From Archivesica marissinica (taxonomy: Eukaryota > Mollusca > Bivalvia > Venerida > Vesicomyidae), in assembly GCA_014843695.1 (NCBI GenBank), contig CM026393.1, positions 10,560,734 through 10,624,733 on the forward strand: DNA of 64,000 nt, read 5' to 3'. The position numbers and the translations under genes are program-made. The notes under the pieces are model-generated. The model was not told the origin of the DNA. It did not search any database and was given only the letters and a program-made list of their open reading frames with translations. Below are positions 13,790 through 27,665 of this stretch, piece by piece. Within the stretch, counting starts at the first letter, position 1; every line of letters begins with the position of its first letter.

Positions 13790-16700
13790 TGACCGGAACA
13801 TCAGGGCAGGTAACTTAGAGCCACAGAGTGGGACTGTGACCGGAACATCAGGGCAGGTAACTTAGAGCCACAGAGTGGGACTGTGACCGGAACATCAGGG
13901 CAGGTAACTTAGAGTCACAGAGTGGGACTGTGACCGGAACATCAGGGCAGGTAACTTAGAGTCACAGAGTGGGACTGTGACCGGAACACCAGGGCAGGTA
14001 ACTTAGAGTCACAGAGTGGGACTGTGACCGGAACACCAGGGCAGGTAACTTAGAGCCACAGAGTGGGACTGTGACCGGAACATCAGGGCAGGTAACTTAG
14101 AGCCACAGAGTGGGACTGTGACCGGAACACCAGGGCAGGTAACTTAGAGCCACAGAGTGGGACTGTGACCGGAACACCAGGGCAGGTAACTTAGAGCCAC
14201 AGAGTGGGACTGTGACCGGAACATCAGGGCAGTTAACTTAGAACCACATAGTGGGACTGTGACCGGAACACCAGGGCATGTAACTTAGAGCCACATAGTG
14301 GGACTGTGACCGGGACACCAGGGCATGTAACTTAGAGCCACATAGTGGGACTGTGACCGGAACATCAGGGCATGTAACTTAGGGTCACAGAGTGAGACTG
14401 TGACCGGAACACCAGGGCAGGTAACTTAGAGCCACAGAGTGGGACTATGACCGGAACATCAGGGCAGGTAACTTAGGGTCACAGAGTGGGACTGTGACCG
14501 GAACATCAGGGCAGGTAACTTAGAGTCACAGAGTGGGACTGTGACCGGAACATCAGGGCAGGTAACTTAGAGTCACAGAGTGGGACTGTGACCGGAACAT
14601 CAGGGCAGGTAACTTAGAGCCACATGGTGGAACTGTGACCGGAACACCAGGGCAGGTAACTTAGAGCCACAGGGTGGAACTGTGACCGGACCACCAGGGC
14701 AGGTAACTTAGAGCCACAGGGTGGGACTGTGACCGGAACATCAGGGCAGGTAACTTAGAGCCACAGGGTGGAACTGTGACCGGAACACCAGGGCAGGTAA
14801 CTTAGAGCCACAGAGTGGGACTGTGACCGGAACACCAGGGCAGGTAACTTAGGGTCACAGAGTGGGACTGTGACCGGAACATCAGGGCAGGTAACTTAGA
14901 GTCACAGAGTGGGACTGTGACCGGAACACCAGGGCAGGTAACTTAGAGCCACAGAGTGGGACTGTGACCGGAACACCAGGGCAGGTAACTTAGAGTCACA
15001 GAGTGGGACTGTGACCGGAACATCAGGGCAGGTAACTTAGAGCCACAGAGTGGGACTGTGACCGGAACATCAGGGCAGGTAACTTAGAGTCACAGAGTGA
15101 GACTGTGACCGGAACACCAGGGCAGGTAACTTAGAGTCACATAGTGGGACTGTGACCGGAACACCAGGGCAGGTAACTTAGAGCCACAGAGTGGGACTGT
15201 GACCGGAACACCAGGGCAGGTAACTTAGAGTCACAGAGTGGGACTGTGACCGGAACACCAGGGCAGGTAACTTAGAGCCACATAGTGGGACTGTGACCGG
15301 AACATCAGGGCAGGTAACTTAGAGCACAGAGTGGGACTGTGACCGGAACACCAGGGCAGGTAACTTAGAGCCACAGAGTGGGACTGTGACCGGAACATCA
15401 GGGCAGGTAACTTAGAGCCACAAGTGGACTGTGACCGGAACACCAGGGCAGGTAACTTAGAGTCACAGAGTGGGACTGTGACCGGAACACCAGGGCAGGT
15501 AACTTAGAGTCACAGAGTGGGACTGTGACCGGAACATCAGGGCAGGTAACTTAGAGCCACAGAGTGGACTGTGACCGGAACATCAGGGCAGGTAACTTAG
15601 AGTCACAGAGTGGAACTGTGACCGGAACACCAGGGCAGGTAACTTAGAGTCACAGAGTGGAACTGTGACCGGAACACCAGGACAGGTAACTTAGAGCCAC
15701 ATAGTGGGACTGTGACCAGAACATCAGGGCAGGTAACTAAGAGTCACAAGTGGAATGTGACCCAACACCAGGGCAGGTAACTTAGAGCCACATAGTGGAA
15801 CTGTGACCGGAACATCAGGGCAGGTAACTTAGAGTCACAGAGTGGGACTGTGACCGGAACACCAGGGCAGGTAACTTAGAGCCACAGAGTGGGACTGTGA
15901 CCGGAACACCAGGGCAGGTAACTTAGAGTCACAGAGTGGGACTGTGACCGGAACACCAGGGCAGGTAACTTAGAGCCACAGAGTGGGACTGTGACCGGAA
16001 CACCAGGGCAGGTAACTTAGAGCCACATAGTGGGACTGTGACCGGAACATCAGGGCAGGTAACTTAGAGTCACAGAGTGGGACTGTGACCGGAACACCAG
16101 GGCAGGTAACTTAGAGCCACAGAGTGGGACTGTGACCGGAACACCAGGGCAGGTAACTTAGAGTCACAGAGTGGGACTGTGACCGGAACACCAGGGCAGG
16201 TAACTTAGAGCCACAGAGTGGGACTGTGACCGGAACACCAGGGCAGGTAACTTAGAGTCACAGAGTGGGACTGTGACCGGAACATCAGGGCAGGTAACTT
16301 AGAGCCACAGAGTGGGACTGTGACCGGAACACCAGGGCAGGTAACTTAGAGCCACATAGTGGGACTGTGACCGGAACATCAGGGCAGGTAACTTAGAGCC
16401 ACATAGTGGGACTGTGACCGGAACATCAGGGCAGGTAACTTAGAGTCACAGAGTGGGACTGTGACCGGAACACCAGGGCAGGTAACTTAGAGCCACATAG
16501 TGGAACTGTGACCGGAACACCAGGGCAGGTAACTTAGAGTCACAGAGTGGGACTGTGACCGGAACACCAGGGCAGGTAACTTAGAGCCACAGAGTGGGAC
16601 TGTGACCGGAACACCAGGGCAGGTAACTTAGAGTCACAGAGTGGAACTGTGACCGGAACACCAGGGCAGGTAACTTAGAGTCACAGAGTGGAACTGTGAC

Positions 16701-19700
16701 CGGAACACCAGGGCAGGTAACTTAGAGTCACAGAGTGGAACTGTGACCGGAACATCAGGGCAGGTAACTTAGAGTCACAGAGTGGAACTGTGACCGGAAC
16801 ACCAGGGCCGGTAACTTAGAGTCACAGAGTGGAACTGTGACCGGAACACCAGGACAGGTAACTTAGAGCCACATAGTGGGACTGTGACCAGAACATCAGG
16901 GCAGGTAACTAAGAGTCACATAGTGGAATTGTGACCCTAACACCAGGGCAGGTAACTTAGAGCCACATAGTGGAACTGTGACTGGAACATCAGGGCAGGT
17001 AACTTAGGGTCACAGAGTGGGACTGTGACCGGAACACCAGGGCAGGTAACTTAGAGTCACAGATTGGGACAGTGACCGAAACACCAGGGCAGATAACTTA
17101 GAGTCACAGGGTGGAACTGCGACCGGAACATCAGGGCAGGTAACTTAGAGTCACAGAGTGGCACTGTGACCGGAACACCAGGGCAGGTAACTAAGAGTCA
17201 CAGAGTGGCACTGCCACCGGAATACCAGGGCAGGTAATTTAGAGCCACATAGTGAGAATGTGACCCTAACACCAGGGCAGGTAACTTAGAGCCACATAGT
17301 GGGACTGTGACCGGAACACCAGGGCAGGTAACTTAGAGCCACATAGTGAGACTGTGACCGGAACAACAGGGCAGGTAACTTAGAGCCACATAGTGGGACT
17401 GTGACCGGAACACCAGGGCAGGTAACTTAGAGCCACATAGTGGGACTGTGACCGGAACACCAGGGCATGTAACTTAGGGTCACAGAGTGAGACTGTGACC
17501 GGAACATCAGGGCAGGTAACTTAGAGTCACAGAGTGGGACTGTGACCGGAACATCAGGGCAGGTAACTTAGAGTCACAGAGTGGGACTGTGACCGGAACA
17601 TCAGGGCAGGTAACTTAGAGTCACAGAGTGGGACTGTGACCGGAACATCAGGGCAGGTAACTTAGAGTCACAGAGTGGGACTGTGACCGGAACATCAGGG
17701 CAGGTAACTTAGAGCCACATAGTGGGACTGTGACCGGAACACCAGGGCAGGTAACTTAGAGCCACAGAGTGGGACTGTGACCGGAACACCAGGGCAGGTA
17801 ACTTAGAGCCACATAGTGGGACTGTGACCGGAACATCAGGGCAGGTAACTTAGAGCCACATAGTGGGACTGTGACCGGACACCAGGGCAGTAACTTAGAG
17901 CCACATAGTGGGACTGTGACCGGAACATCAGGGCATGTAACTTAGGGTCACAGAGTGAGACTGTGACCGGAACACCAGGGCAGGTAACTTAGAGCCACAG
18001 AGTGGGACTATGACTGGAACATCAGGGCAGGTATCTTAGGTCACAGAGTGGGACTGTGACCGGAACATCAGGGCAGGTAACTTAGAGTCACAGAGTGGGA
18101 CTGTGACCGGAACATCAGGGCAGGTAACTTAGAGTCACAGAGTGGGACTGTGACCGGAACATCAGGGCAGGTAACTTAGAGCCACATGGTGGAACTGTGA
18201 CCGGAACACTAGGGCAGGTAACTTAGAGCCACAGGGTGGAACTGTGACTGGACCACCAGGGCAGGTAACTTAGAGCCACATGGTGGGACTGTGACCGGAA
18301 CATCAGGGCAGGTAACTTAGAGCCACAGGGTGGAACTGTGACCGGAACACCAGGGCAGGTAACTTAGAGCCACAGAGTGGGACTGTGACTGGAACACCAG
18401 GGCAGGTAACTTAGGGTCACAGAGTGAGACTGTGACCGGAGCATCAGGGCAGGTAACTTAGAGTCACAGAGTGAGACTGTGACCAGAACACCAGGGCAGG
18501 TAACTTAGAGACACAGAGTGGGACTGTGACCGGAACACCAGGGCAGGTAACTTAGAGTCACAGAGTTGGACTGTGACCGGAACACCAGGGCAGGTAACTT
18601 AGAGCCACATAGTGGGACTGTGACCGGAACATTAGGGCAGATAACTTAGAGTCACAGAGAGGGACTGTGACCGGAACATCAGGGCAGGTAACTTAGAGTC
18701 ACAGAGTGGGACTGTGACCGGAACATCAGGGCAGGTAGCTTAGAGCCACATAGTGGAACTGTGACCGGAACACCAGGGCATGTCACTTAAAGCCACAGAG
18801 TGGGACTGTGACCGGAACCTCAGAGCAGGTAACTTAGAGCCACAGGGTGGGACTGTGACCGGAACATCAGGGCAGTTAACTTAGGGTCACAGAGTGGGAC
18901 TGTGACCGGAACATCAGGGCAGGTAACTTAGGGTCACAGAGTGGGACTGTGACCGGAACACCAGGGCAGGTAACTTAGAGCCACAGAGTGGGACTGTGAC
19001 CGGAACACCAGGGCAGGTAACTTAGAGCCACAGAGTGGAACTGTGACCGGAACATCAGGGCAGGTAACTTAGAGCCACAGAGTGGGACTGTGACCGGAAC
19101 ACCAGGGCAGGTAACTTAGAGCCACATAGTGGGACTGTGACCGGAACATCAGGGCAGGTAACTTAGAGCCACAGAGTGGGACTGTGACCGGAACACCAGG
19201 GCATGTAACTTAGAGCCACATAGTGGGACTGTGACCGGGACACCAGGGCAGGTAACTTAGAGCCACATAGTGGGACTGTGACCGGAACATCAGGGCATGT
19301 AACTTAGGTCACAGAGTGAGACTGTGACCGGAACACCAGGGCAGGTAACTTAGAGCCACAGAGTGGGACTGTGACTGGAACATCAGGGCAGGTAACTTAG
19401 GGTCACAGAGTGGGACTGTGACCGGAACATCAGGGCAGGTAACTTAGAGTCACAGAGTGGGACTGTGACCGGAACATCAGGGCAGGTAACTTAGAGTCAC
19501 AGAGTGGGACTGTGACCGGAACATCAGGGCAGGTAACTTAGAGCCACAGGTGGAACTGTGACCGGAACACTAGGGCAGGTAACTTAGAGCCACAGGGTGG
19601 AACTGTGACTGGAACACCAGGGCAGGTAACTTAGAGCCACATAGTGGGACTGTGACCGGAACATCAGGGCAGGTAACTTAGAGCCACAGAGTGGAACTGT

Positions 19701-22700
19701 GACCGGAACACCAGGGCAGGTAACTTAGAGCCACAGAGTGGGACTGTGACCGGAACACCAGGGCAGGTAACTTAGAGTCACAGAGTGAGACTGTGACCGG
19801 AACATCAGGGCAGGTAACTTAGAGTCACAGAGTGAGACTGTGACCGGAACACCAGGGCAGGTAACTTAGAGCCACAGAGTGGGACTGTGACCGGAACACC
19901 AGGGCAGGTAACTTAGAGTCACAGAGTGGGACTGTGACCGGAACACCAGGGCAGGTAACTTAGAGCCACATAGTGGGACTGTGACCGGAACATTAGGGCA
20001 GATAACTTAGAGTCACAGAGAGGGACTGTGACCGGAACATCAGGGCAGGTAACTTAGAGTCACAGAGTGGGACTGTGACCGGAACATCAGGGCAGGTAGC
20101 TTAGAGCCACATAGTGGAACTGTGACCGGAACACCAGGGCATGTAACTTAAAGCCACAGAGTGGGACTGTGACCGGAACCTCAGAGCAGGTAACTTAGAG
20201 CCACAGGGTGGGACTGTGACCGGAACATCAGGGCAGTTAACTTAGGGTCACAGAGTGGGACTGTGACCGGAACATCAGGGCAGGTAACTTAGGGTCACAG
20301 AGTGGGACTGTGACCGGAACATCAGGGCAGATAACTTAGAGTCACAGAGTGGAACTGTGACCGGAACATCAGGGCAGGTAACTTAGAGCCACAGGGTGGA
20401 ACTGTGACCGGACCACCAGGGCAGGTAACTTAGAGCCACAGGGTGGTAATGTGACCGGAACATCAGGGCAGGTAACTTAGAGCCACAGAGTGGAACTGTG
20501 ACCGGAACATCAGGGCAGGTAACTTAGGGTCACAGAGTGGGACTGTGACCGGAACACTAGGGCATGTAACTTAGAGCCACATAGTGGGACTGTGACCGGA
20601 ACATCAGGGCAGTTAACTTAGAACCACATAGTGGGACTGTGACCGGAACACCAGGGCATGTAACTTAGAGCCACATAGTGGGACTGTGACCGGGACACCA
20701 GGGCATGTAACTTAGAGCCACATAGTGGGACTGTGACCGGAACATCAGGGCATGTAACTTAGGGTCACAGAGTGAGACTGTGACCGGAACACCAGGGCAG
20801 GTAACTTAGAGCCACAGAGTGGGACTATGACTGGAACATCAGGGCAGGTATCTTAGGGTCACAGAGTGGGACTGTGACCGGACCATCAGGGCAGGTAACT
20901 TAGAGTCACAGAGTGGGACTGTGACCGGAACATCAGGGCAGGTAACTTAGAGTCACAGAGTGGGACTGTGACCGGAACATCAGGGCAGGTAACTTAGAGC
21001 CACATGGTGGAACTGTGACCGGAACACTAGGGCAGGTAACTTAGAGCCACAGGGTGGAACTGTGACTGGACCACCAGGGCAGGTAACTTAGAGCCACATG
21101 GTGGGACTGTGACCGGAACATCAGGGCAGGTAACTTAGAGCCACAGGGTGGAACTGTGACCGGAACACCAGGGCAGGTAACTTAGAGCCACAGAGTGGGA
21201 CTGTGACTGGAACACCAGGGCAGGTAACTTAGGGTCACAGAGTGAGACTGTGACCGGAGCATCAGGGCAGGTAACTTAGAGTCACAGAGTGAGACTGTGA
21301 CCAGAACACCAGGGCAGGTAACTTAGAGACACAGAGTGGGACTGTGACCGGAACACCAGGGCAGGTAACTTAGAGTCACAGAGTTGGACTGTGACCGGAA
21401 CACCAGGGCAGGTAACTTAGAGCCACATAGTGGGACTGTGACCGGAACATTAGGGCAGATAACTTAGAGTCACAGAGAGGGACTGTGACCGGAACATCAG
21501 GGCAGGTAACTTAGAGTCACAGAGTGGGACTGTGACCGGAACATCAGGGCAGGTAGCTTAGAGCCACATAGTGGAACTGTGACCGGAACACCAGGGCATG
21601 TCACTTAAAGCCACAGAGTGGGACTGTGACCGGAACCTCAGAGCAGGTAACTTAGAGCCACAGGGTGGGACTGTGACCGGAACATCAGGGCAGTTAACTT
21701 AGGGTCACAGAGTGGGACTGTGACCGGAACATCAGGGCAGGTAACTTAGGGTCACAGAGTGGGACTGTGACCGGAACATCAGGGCAGATAACTTAGAGTC
21801 ACAGAGTGGAACTGTGACCGGAACATCAGGGCAGGTAACTTAGAGCCACAGGGTGGAACTGTGACCGGACCACCAGGGCAGGTAACTTAGAGCCACAGGG
21901 TGGTAATGTGACCGGAACATCAGGGCAGGTAACTTAGAGCCACAGAGTGGAACTGTGACCGGAACATCAGGGCAGGTAACTTAGAGTCAAAGAGTGAGAC
22001 TGTGACCGGAACATCAGGGCAGGTAACTTAGAGCCACAGAGTGGAACTGTGACCAGAACACCAGGGAAGGTAACTTAGAGCCACAGAGTGGGACTGTGAC
22101 CGGAACATCAGGGCAGGTAACTTAGGGTCACAGAGTGATACTGTGACCGGAACATCAGGGCAGGAAACTTAGAGTCACAGAAGAGTGGGACTGTGACCAG
22201 AACATCAGGGCAGGTAACTTAGAGCCACATAGTGGGACTGTGACCGGAACATCAGGACAGGTAACTTAGAGTAACAGAGTGGGACTGTGACCGGAACACC
22301 AGGGCATGTAACTTAGAGCCACAGAGTGGGACTGTGACCGGAACACCAGGGCAGATAACTTAGAGTCACAGAGTGGGACTGTGACTGGAACACCAGGGCA
22401 GGTAACTTAGAGCCACAGAGTGGGACTGTGACCGGAACACCAGGGCAGGTAACTTAGAGCCACATAGTGGGACTGTGACCGGAACATCAGGACAGGTAAC
22501 TTAGAGTAACAGAGTGGGACTGTGACCGGAACACCAGGGCATGTAACTTAGAGCCACAGAGTGGGACTGTGACCGGAACACCAGGGCAGATAACTTAGAG
22601 TCACAGAGTGGGACTGTGACTGGAACACCAGGGCAGGTAACTTAGAGCCACAGAGTGGGACTGTGACCGGAACACCAGGGCAGGTAACTTAGAGTCACAG

Positions 22701-24840
22701 AATGGGACTGTGACCGGAACATCAGGGCAGGTAACTTAGAGCCACAGAGTGGGACTGTGACTGGAACACCAGGGCAGGTAACTTAGAGCCACATAGTGGG
22801 ACTGTGACCGGAACATAAGGGCAGGTAACTTAGAGCCACATAGTGGGACTGTGACCGGAACATCAGGGCAGGTAACTTAGGGTCTCAGAGTGGGACTGTG
22901 ACCGGAACATCAGGGCAGGTAACTTAGAGTCACAGAGTGAGACTGTGACCGGAACATCAGGGCAGGTAACTTAGAGCCACATAGTGGAACTGCGACCGGA
23001 ACACCAGGCCAGGTAACTTAGATTCACAGAGTGGAACTGTGACCGGAACACCAGGGCATGTAACTTAGAGCCACAGAGTGGGACTGTGACCGGAACACCA
23101 GGGCAGGTAACTTAGTGTCACAGAGTGGAACTGTGACCGGAACATCAGGGCCGGTAACTTAGAGTCACAGAGTGGAACTGTGACCGGAACACCAGGGCCG
23201 GTAACTTAGAGTCACAGAGTGGAACTGTGACCGGAACACCAGGGCAGGTAACTTAGAGTCACAGAGTGGAACTGTGACCGGAACATCAGGGCAGGTAACT
23301 TAGAGTCACAGAGTGGAACTGTGACCGGAACACCAGGGCAGGTAACTAAGAGTCACAGAGTGGCACTGCCACCGGAATACCAGGGCAGGTAATTTAGAGC
23401 CACATAGTGAGAATGTGACCCTAACACCAGGGCAGGTAACTTAGAGCCACATAGTGGGACTGTGACCGGAACACCAGGGCAGGTAACTTAGAGCCACATA
23501 GTGAGACTGTGACCCTAACAACAGGGCAGGTAACTTAGAGCCACATAGTGGGACTGTGACCGGAACACCAGGGCAGGTAACTTAGAGCCACATAGTGGGA
23601 CTGTGACCGGATCACCAGGGCATGTAATTTAGGGTCATAGAGTGAGACTGTGACCGGAACATCAGGGCAGGTAACTTAGAGTCACAGAGTGGGACTGTGA
23701 CCGGAACATCAGGGCAGGTAACTTAGAGTCACAGAGTGGGACTGTGACCGGAACATCAGGGCAGGTAACTTAGAGTCACAGAGTGGGACTGTGACCTGAA
23801 CATCAGGACAGGTAACTTAGAGCCACATAGTGGGACTGTGACCGGAACACCAGGGCAGGTAACTTAGAGCCACAGAGTGGGACTGCGACCGGAACACCAG
23901 GGCAGGTAGCTTAGAGCCACAAAGTGGGACTGTGACCGGAACATCAGGGCAGGTAACTTAGAGCCACAGAGTGGGACTGTGACCGGAACATCAGGGCAGG
24001 TAACTTAGGGTCACAGAGTGGGACTGTGACCGGAACACTAGGGCATGTAACTTAGAGCCACATAGTGGGACTGTGACCGGAACATCAGGGCAGTTAACTT
24101 AGAACCACATAGTGGGACTGTGACCGGAACACCAGGGCATGTAACTTAGAGCCACATAGTGGGACTGTGACCGGGACACCAGGGCATGTAACTTAGAGCC
24201 ACATAGTGGGACTGTGACCGGAACATCAGGGCATGTAACTTAGGGTCACAGAGTGAGACTGTGACCGGAACACCAGGGCAGGTAACTTAGAGCCACAGAG
24301 TGGGACTATGACTGGAACATCAGGGCAGGTATCTTAGGGTCACAGAGTGGGACTGTGACCGGACCATCAGGGCAGGTAACTTAGAGTCACAGAGTGGGAC
24401 TGTGACCGGAACATCAGGGCAGGTAACTTAGAGACACAGAGTGGGACTGTGACCGGAACACCATGGCAGGTAACTTAGAGTCACAGAGTGGCACTGCCAC
24501 CGGAACACCAGGGCAGGTAACTAAGAGTCACAGAGTGGAATTGTGACCCTAACACCAGGGCAGGTAACTTAGAGCCACATAGTGGGACTGTGACCGGAAC
24601 ACCAGGGCAGGTAACTTAGGGTCACAGAGTGGAATTGTGACCGGAACACCAGGGCAGGTACCTTAAAGTCACAGAGTGGTACTGTGACCGGAACATCAGG
24701 GCAGGTACCTTAAAGTCACAGAGTGGGACTGTGACCGGAACATCAGGGCAGATAACTTAAAATCACAGAGTGTGACTGCGACCGGAACACCAGAGCAAGT
24801 AACTTAGTGTCACAGAGTGGGACTACTGTGTCAGACTGGG
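13790..24840. repeat. Array B: 47-bp minisatellite
   Basis: About 235 head-to-tail units with landmarks GTGACCGGAACAYCAGGG, CAGGTAACTTAGAG and CACAGAGTGGGACT. The main polymorphisms are AGTCACAG or AGCCACAG, CAGAG or CATAG, GGGAC or GGAAC, and ACATCAGGG or ACACCAGGG. In AGTCACAG units, GTCACAG-AGTGGGA-CTGTGAC forms a perfect 7-bp stem with a 7-nt loop. Higher-order structure is visible: the rare marker ATTAGGGCAGATAAC occurs at about 18631, 19992 and 21449, spaced 1361 and 1457 bp (close to 29 and 31 units). TATGACTGGAACATC occurs at about 18009, 20826 and 24307. CAGGTAACT resembles a plus-strand splice donor in most units. Units near 24640-24840 are the most diverged, as usual at an array edge. 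No coding frame is credible. Confidence 0.97.
22251..22720. repeat. Local 235-bp duplication (five 47-bp units) in array B
   Basis: The marker ATCAGGACAGGTAAC with GTAACAGAG occurs at 22251 and 22486, exactly 235 bp (5 x 47) apart, with the same order of variants between. It is a recent block duplication within the array. Confidence 0.85.
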
Positions 24841-24984
24841 ATTTCCCAATCCTATTCTACAAATCATAGTACCAAAATGACAATGAGTGTTTTGTTTTTT
24901 GAATGTTCTGTGACTTACCTGATTAATCGAAATATACACTATATATATTATATGATTGTAGTTGCGTTGTGTTGCTCGTGCTAT
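24841..24984. other. Short unique spacer
   Basis: AT-rich sequence between the end of array B and a SINE tail. I see nothing recognisable in it. Confidence 0.6.
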
Positions 24985-25185
24985 ATTAGTTTATAGAAAA
25001 TTATTTTAGCTCGATTGCGAAACAAGTTCTTACAACTTATATTAATCACTCTCGAGACCTCGTTCCTGATGGAATCCATATTATCCTCCAAAACTCTAAA
25101 ATGACTAATCTCTTCAGGAGGCGTCATATGGGAAACTGGTAGCGACGATAAATAAACGTAAAACACACACGCACATACTAACTGC
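24985..25185 (-). mobile_element. SINE copy with the shared 3' tail
   Basis: On the minus strand it ends with the tail shared by other copies here: ATGGATTCCATCAGGAACGA, then GAGAGTGATTAATATAAGTT, then AACTTGTTTCGCAATCGAGC. The tail matches the elements at 30972-31200 and 60587-60832, and more loosely 53088-53335. Upstream of the tail lies CTCCTGAAGAGATTAGTCAT and a GACGATAAATAAACG block, which also occur as an inverted pair at 30563-30826. This head differs from the tRNA-like heads of other copies, so several SINE types share one tail. It has no coding capacity. Confidence 0.7.
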
Positions 25186-25246
25186 CCCTGAATACTCCCT
25201 AAAAGTAAGTGGTTTCCTCTGCTTCTTTGGCTGTTTCCTTTAATAA

Positions 25247-27022
25247 AGTCACGTTAATAACATCAAAATCTGGTCACGTTAATCACACATCAACATCTGG
25301 TCACGTTAATCACACACATCAACATCTGGTCACGTTATTCACACACATCAACATCTGGTCACGTTAATCACACACATTAACATATGGTCACGTTAATCAC
25401 ACATATCGACATCTGGTCACGTTAATCACACATAAACATCTGGTCACGTTAATCACACACATCAACATCTGGTCACGTTATTCACACATCAACATTTGGT
25501 CACGTTAATCACACATCAACATCTGGTCACGTTATTCACACACATCAACATCTGGCCACGTTAATCACACACATCAACATCTGGTCACGTTAATCATACA
25601 CATCAACATCTGGTCACGTTAATCACACACATCAACATCTGGTCACGTTAATCACACATCAACATCTGGTCACGTTATTCACACATCAACATCTGGTCAC
25701 GTTAATCACACACATCAACATCTGGTCACGTTTATCACACACATCATCATCTGGTCACGTTAATCACACACATCAACATCTGGTCACGTTAATCACACAC
25801 ATCAACATCTGGTCACATTATTCAAACACATCAACATCTGGTCACGTTATTAACACATCAACATTTGGTCACGTTAATCACACATCAACATCTGGTCACG
25901 TTATTCACACACATCAACATATGGCCACGTTAATCACACACATCAACATCTGGTCACGTTATTCACACATCAACATCTGGTCACGTTAATCACACATCAA
26001 CATCTGGTCACGTTAATCACAAACATCAAGATCTGGTCACGTTATTCACACACATCAACATCTGGTCACGTTATTCACACATCAACATTTGGTCACGTTA
26101 ATCACACACATCAACATCTGGTCACGCTATTCACACACATCAACATCTGGTCACGTTATTCACACATCAACATTTGGTCACGTTAATCACACAAATCAAC
26201 ATATGGTCACGTTAATCACATAAATCAACATCTGGTCACGTTAATCACACATCAACATATGTCACGTTATTAACACATCAACATCTGATCACGTTTATCA
26301 CACACATCATCATCTGGTCACGTTAATCACACATCAACATCTGGTCACGTTATTCACACATCAAAATCTGGTCACGTTAATCACACACATCAACATCTGG
26401 TCACGTTAATCACACACATCAACATCTGGTCACGGTATTCACACACATCAACATCTGGTCACGTTATTCATACATCAACATCTGGTCACGTTATTCACAC
26501 ACATCAACATCTGGTCACGTTAATCACACATCAACATCTGGTCACGTTATTCACACACATCAACATCTGGTCACGTTATTCACACATCAACATCTGGTCA
26601 CGTTATTCACACATCAACATTTGGTCACGTTAATCACACACATCAACATCTGGTCACATTATTCACACACATCAACATCTGGTCACGTTATTCACATATC
26701 AACATTTGGTCACGTTAATCACACAAATCAACATATGGTCACGTTAATCACACAAATCAACATCTGGTCACGTTAATCACACATCAACATATGTCACGTT
26801 ATTAACACATCAACATCTGGTCACGTTTATCACACACATCATCATCTGGTCACGTTAATCACACATCAACATCTGGTCACATTATTCACACATCAAAATC
26901 TGGTCACGTTAATCACACACACATCAACATCTGGTCACGTTAATCACACACATGAACATCTGGTCACGTTATTCACACACATCAACATCTGGTCACGTTA
27001 TTCACACATCAACATTTGGTCA
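25247..27022. repeat. Array C: 27/29-bp minisatellite
   Basis: About 63 units built on CATCAACATCTGGTCACGTT followed by AATCACACA or ATTCACACA. Units are 29 bp with CACACACATC and 27 bp with CACACATC. Variants include ATTTGG, ATATGG, ATATG (one base lost) and TTTATC. A longer period is visible: the marker ATCAACATATGTCACG occurs at 26251 and 26783, 532 bp apart, with matching flanking variants. The array begins about 60 bp after a SINE head. The 61-codon frame at its right edge is a by-product. Confidence 0.96.
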
Positions 27023-27539
27023 GAGAACAACAGTAAAAACAAAGGACAAATATACATTTCATGATCACTTTATCTCCCAAGGGAGGTTAATAGAAAAGCC
27101 AGTGATGCAGCTAATACATAGTTCCCATGGCCTATGAAAACACTGTGAAAATAGTCCAAAACACTGATACGATCCTATCTGGACCGACGTTTTGATTGGC
27201 TAAGTTTTATAAATGGACATTTCAGGATTTTACTAGTAATTCTTTAATTGCAATAACTTAATTAATGTTGGCTTCTTAATATAAAATTGTGTATGATTGT
27301 AAAGGTACTGAAATGCACTTTTTAAATATTAATTTATATTTTTGACAATGATGTATGGATTATAAATTATAAGAACTTGCACCTATTTTTGAAAGTCTAT
27401 TGTCACAGTAGAAATATTAATAGACAGGTAAATTATTATGTATTCGTTATTGATACGAAATGTGTGAAATGATACAAAAAATAAATTATGTCCATTGAGA
27501 GCTTTAAAACAATGTACAAAGCACGGTGAGGGGATTTGT
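27023..27539. other. Unique AT-rich stretch, no gene recognised
   Basis: About 0.5 kb of AT-rich sequence after array C. I see no convincing exon, RNA gene or repeat. A TTTTGATTGGCTAAG segment near 27190 loosely resembles the arm of the foldback element at 31606-31739, too short to call. Confidence 0.5.
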
Positions 27540-27665
27540 TATTCTTTATTTCAATCTCATCGTTGTACAATACATAAAATATACACAACAAATTATCGTG
27601 GCAAAGTACAACACCATTCATTTATAATAAAAGAATTATAAGAAACTAATCTAATCACAGATAAT
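27540..27665 (-). mobile_element. LINE 3'-end fragment (copy 1)
   Basis: It is nearly identical to 28866-28990. On the minus strand both run from GATTATCTGTGATTA through ACGATAATTTGTTGTG to TTGTACAACGATGAGATTGA and end in AAATAAAGAATAA. Because the second copy lies downstream of the LINE reading frame at 29240-29905, I read both as 3' untranslated ends of the same LINE family, this one being a 5'-truncated insertion. The adjoining sequence to about 27835 has an open minus-strand frame of no recognised content. Confidence 0.6.

Noticed and set aside
12709..13865. Long open frames of 345-369 codons on both strands
   Set aside because: They consist of the 1000-N gap translated as unknown residues with a few array codons at each end.
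1..27022. Common origin of the 59-bp and 27/29-bp arrays through CAACATCTGGTC
   Set aside because: The shared word is about 12 nt and the rest of the units do not align. Chance or distant origin cannot be separated.
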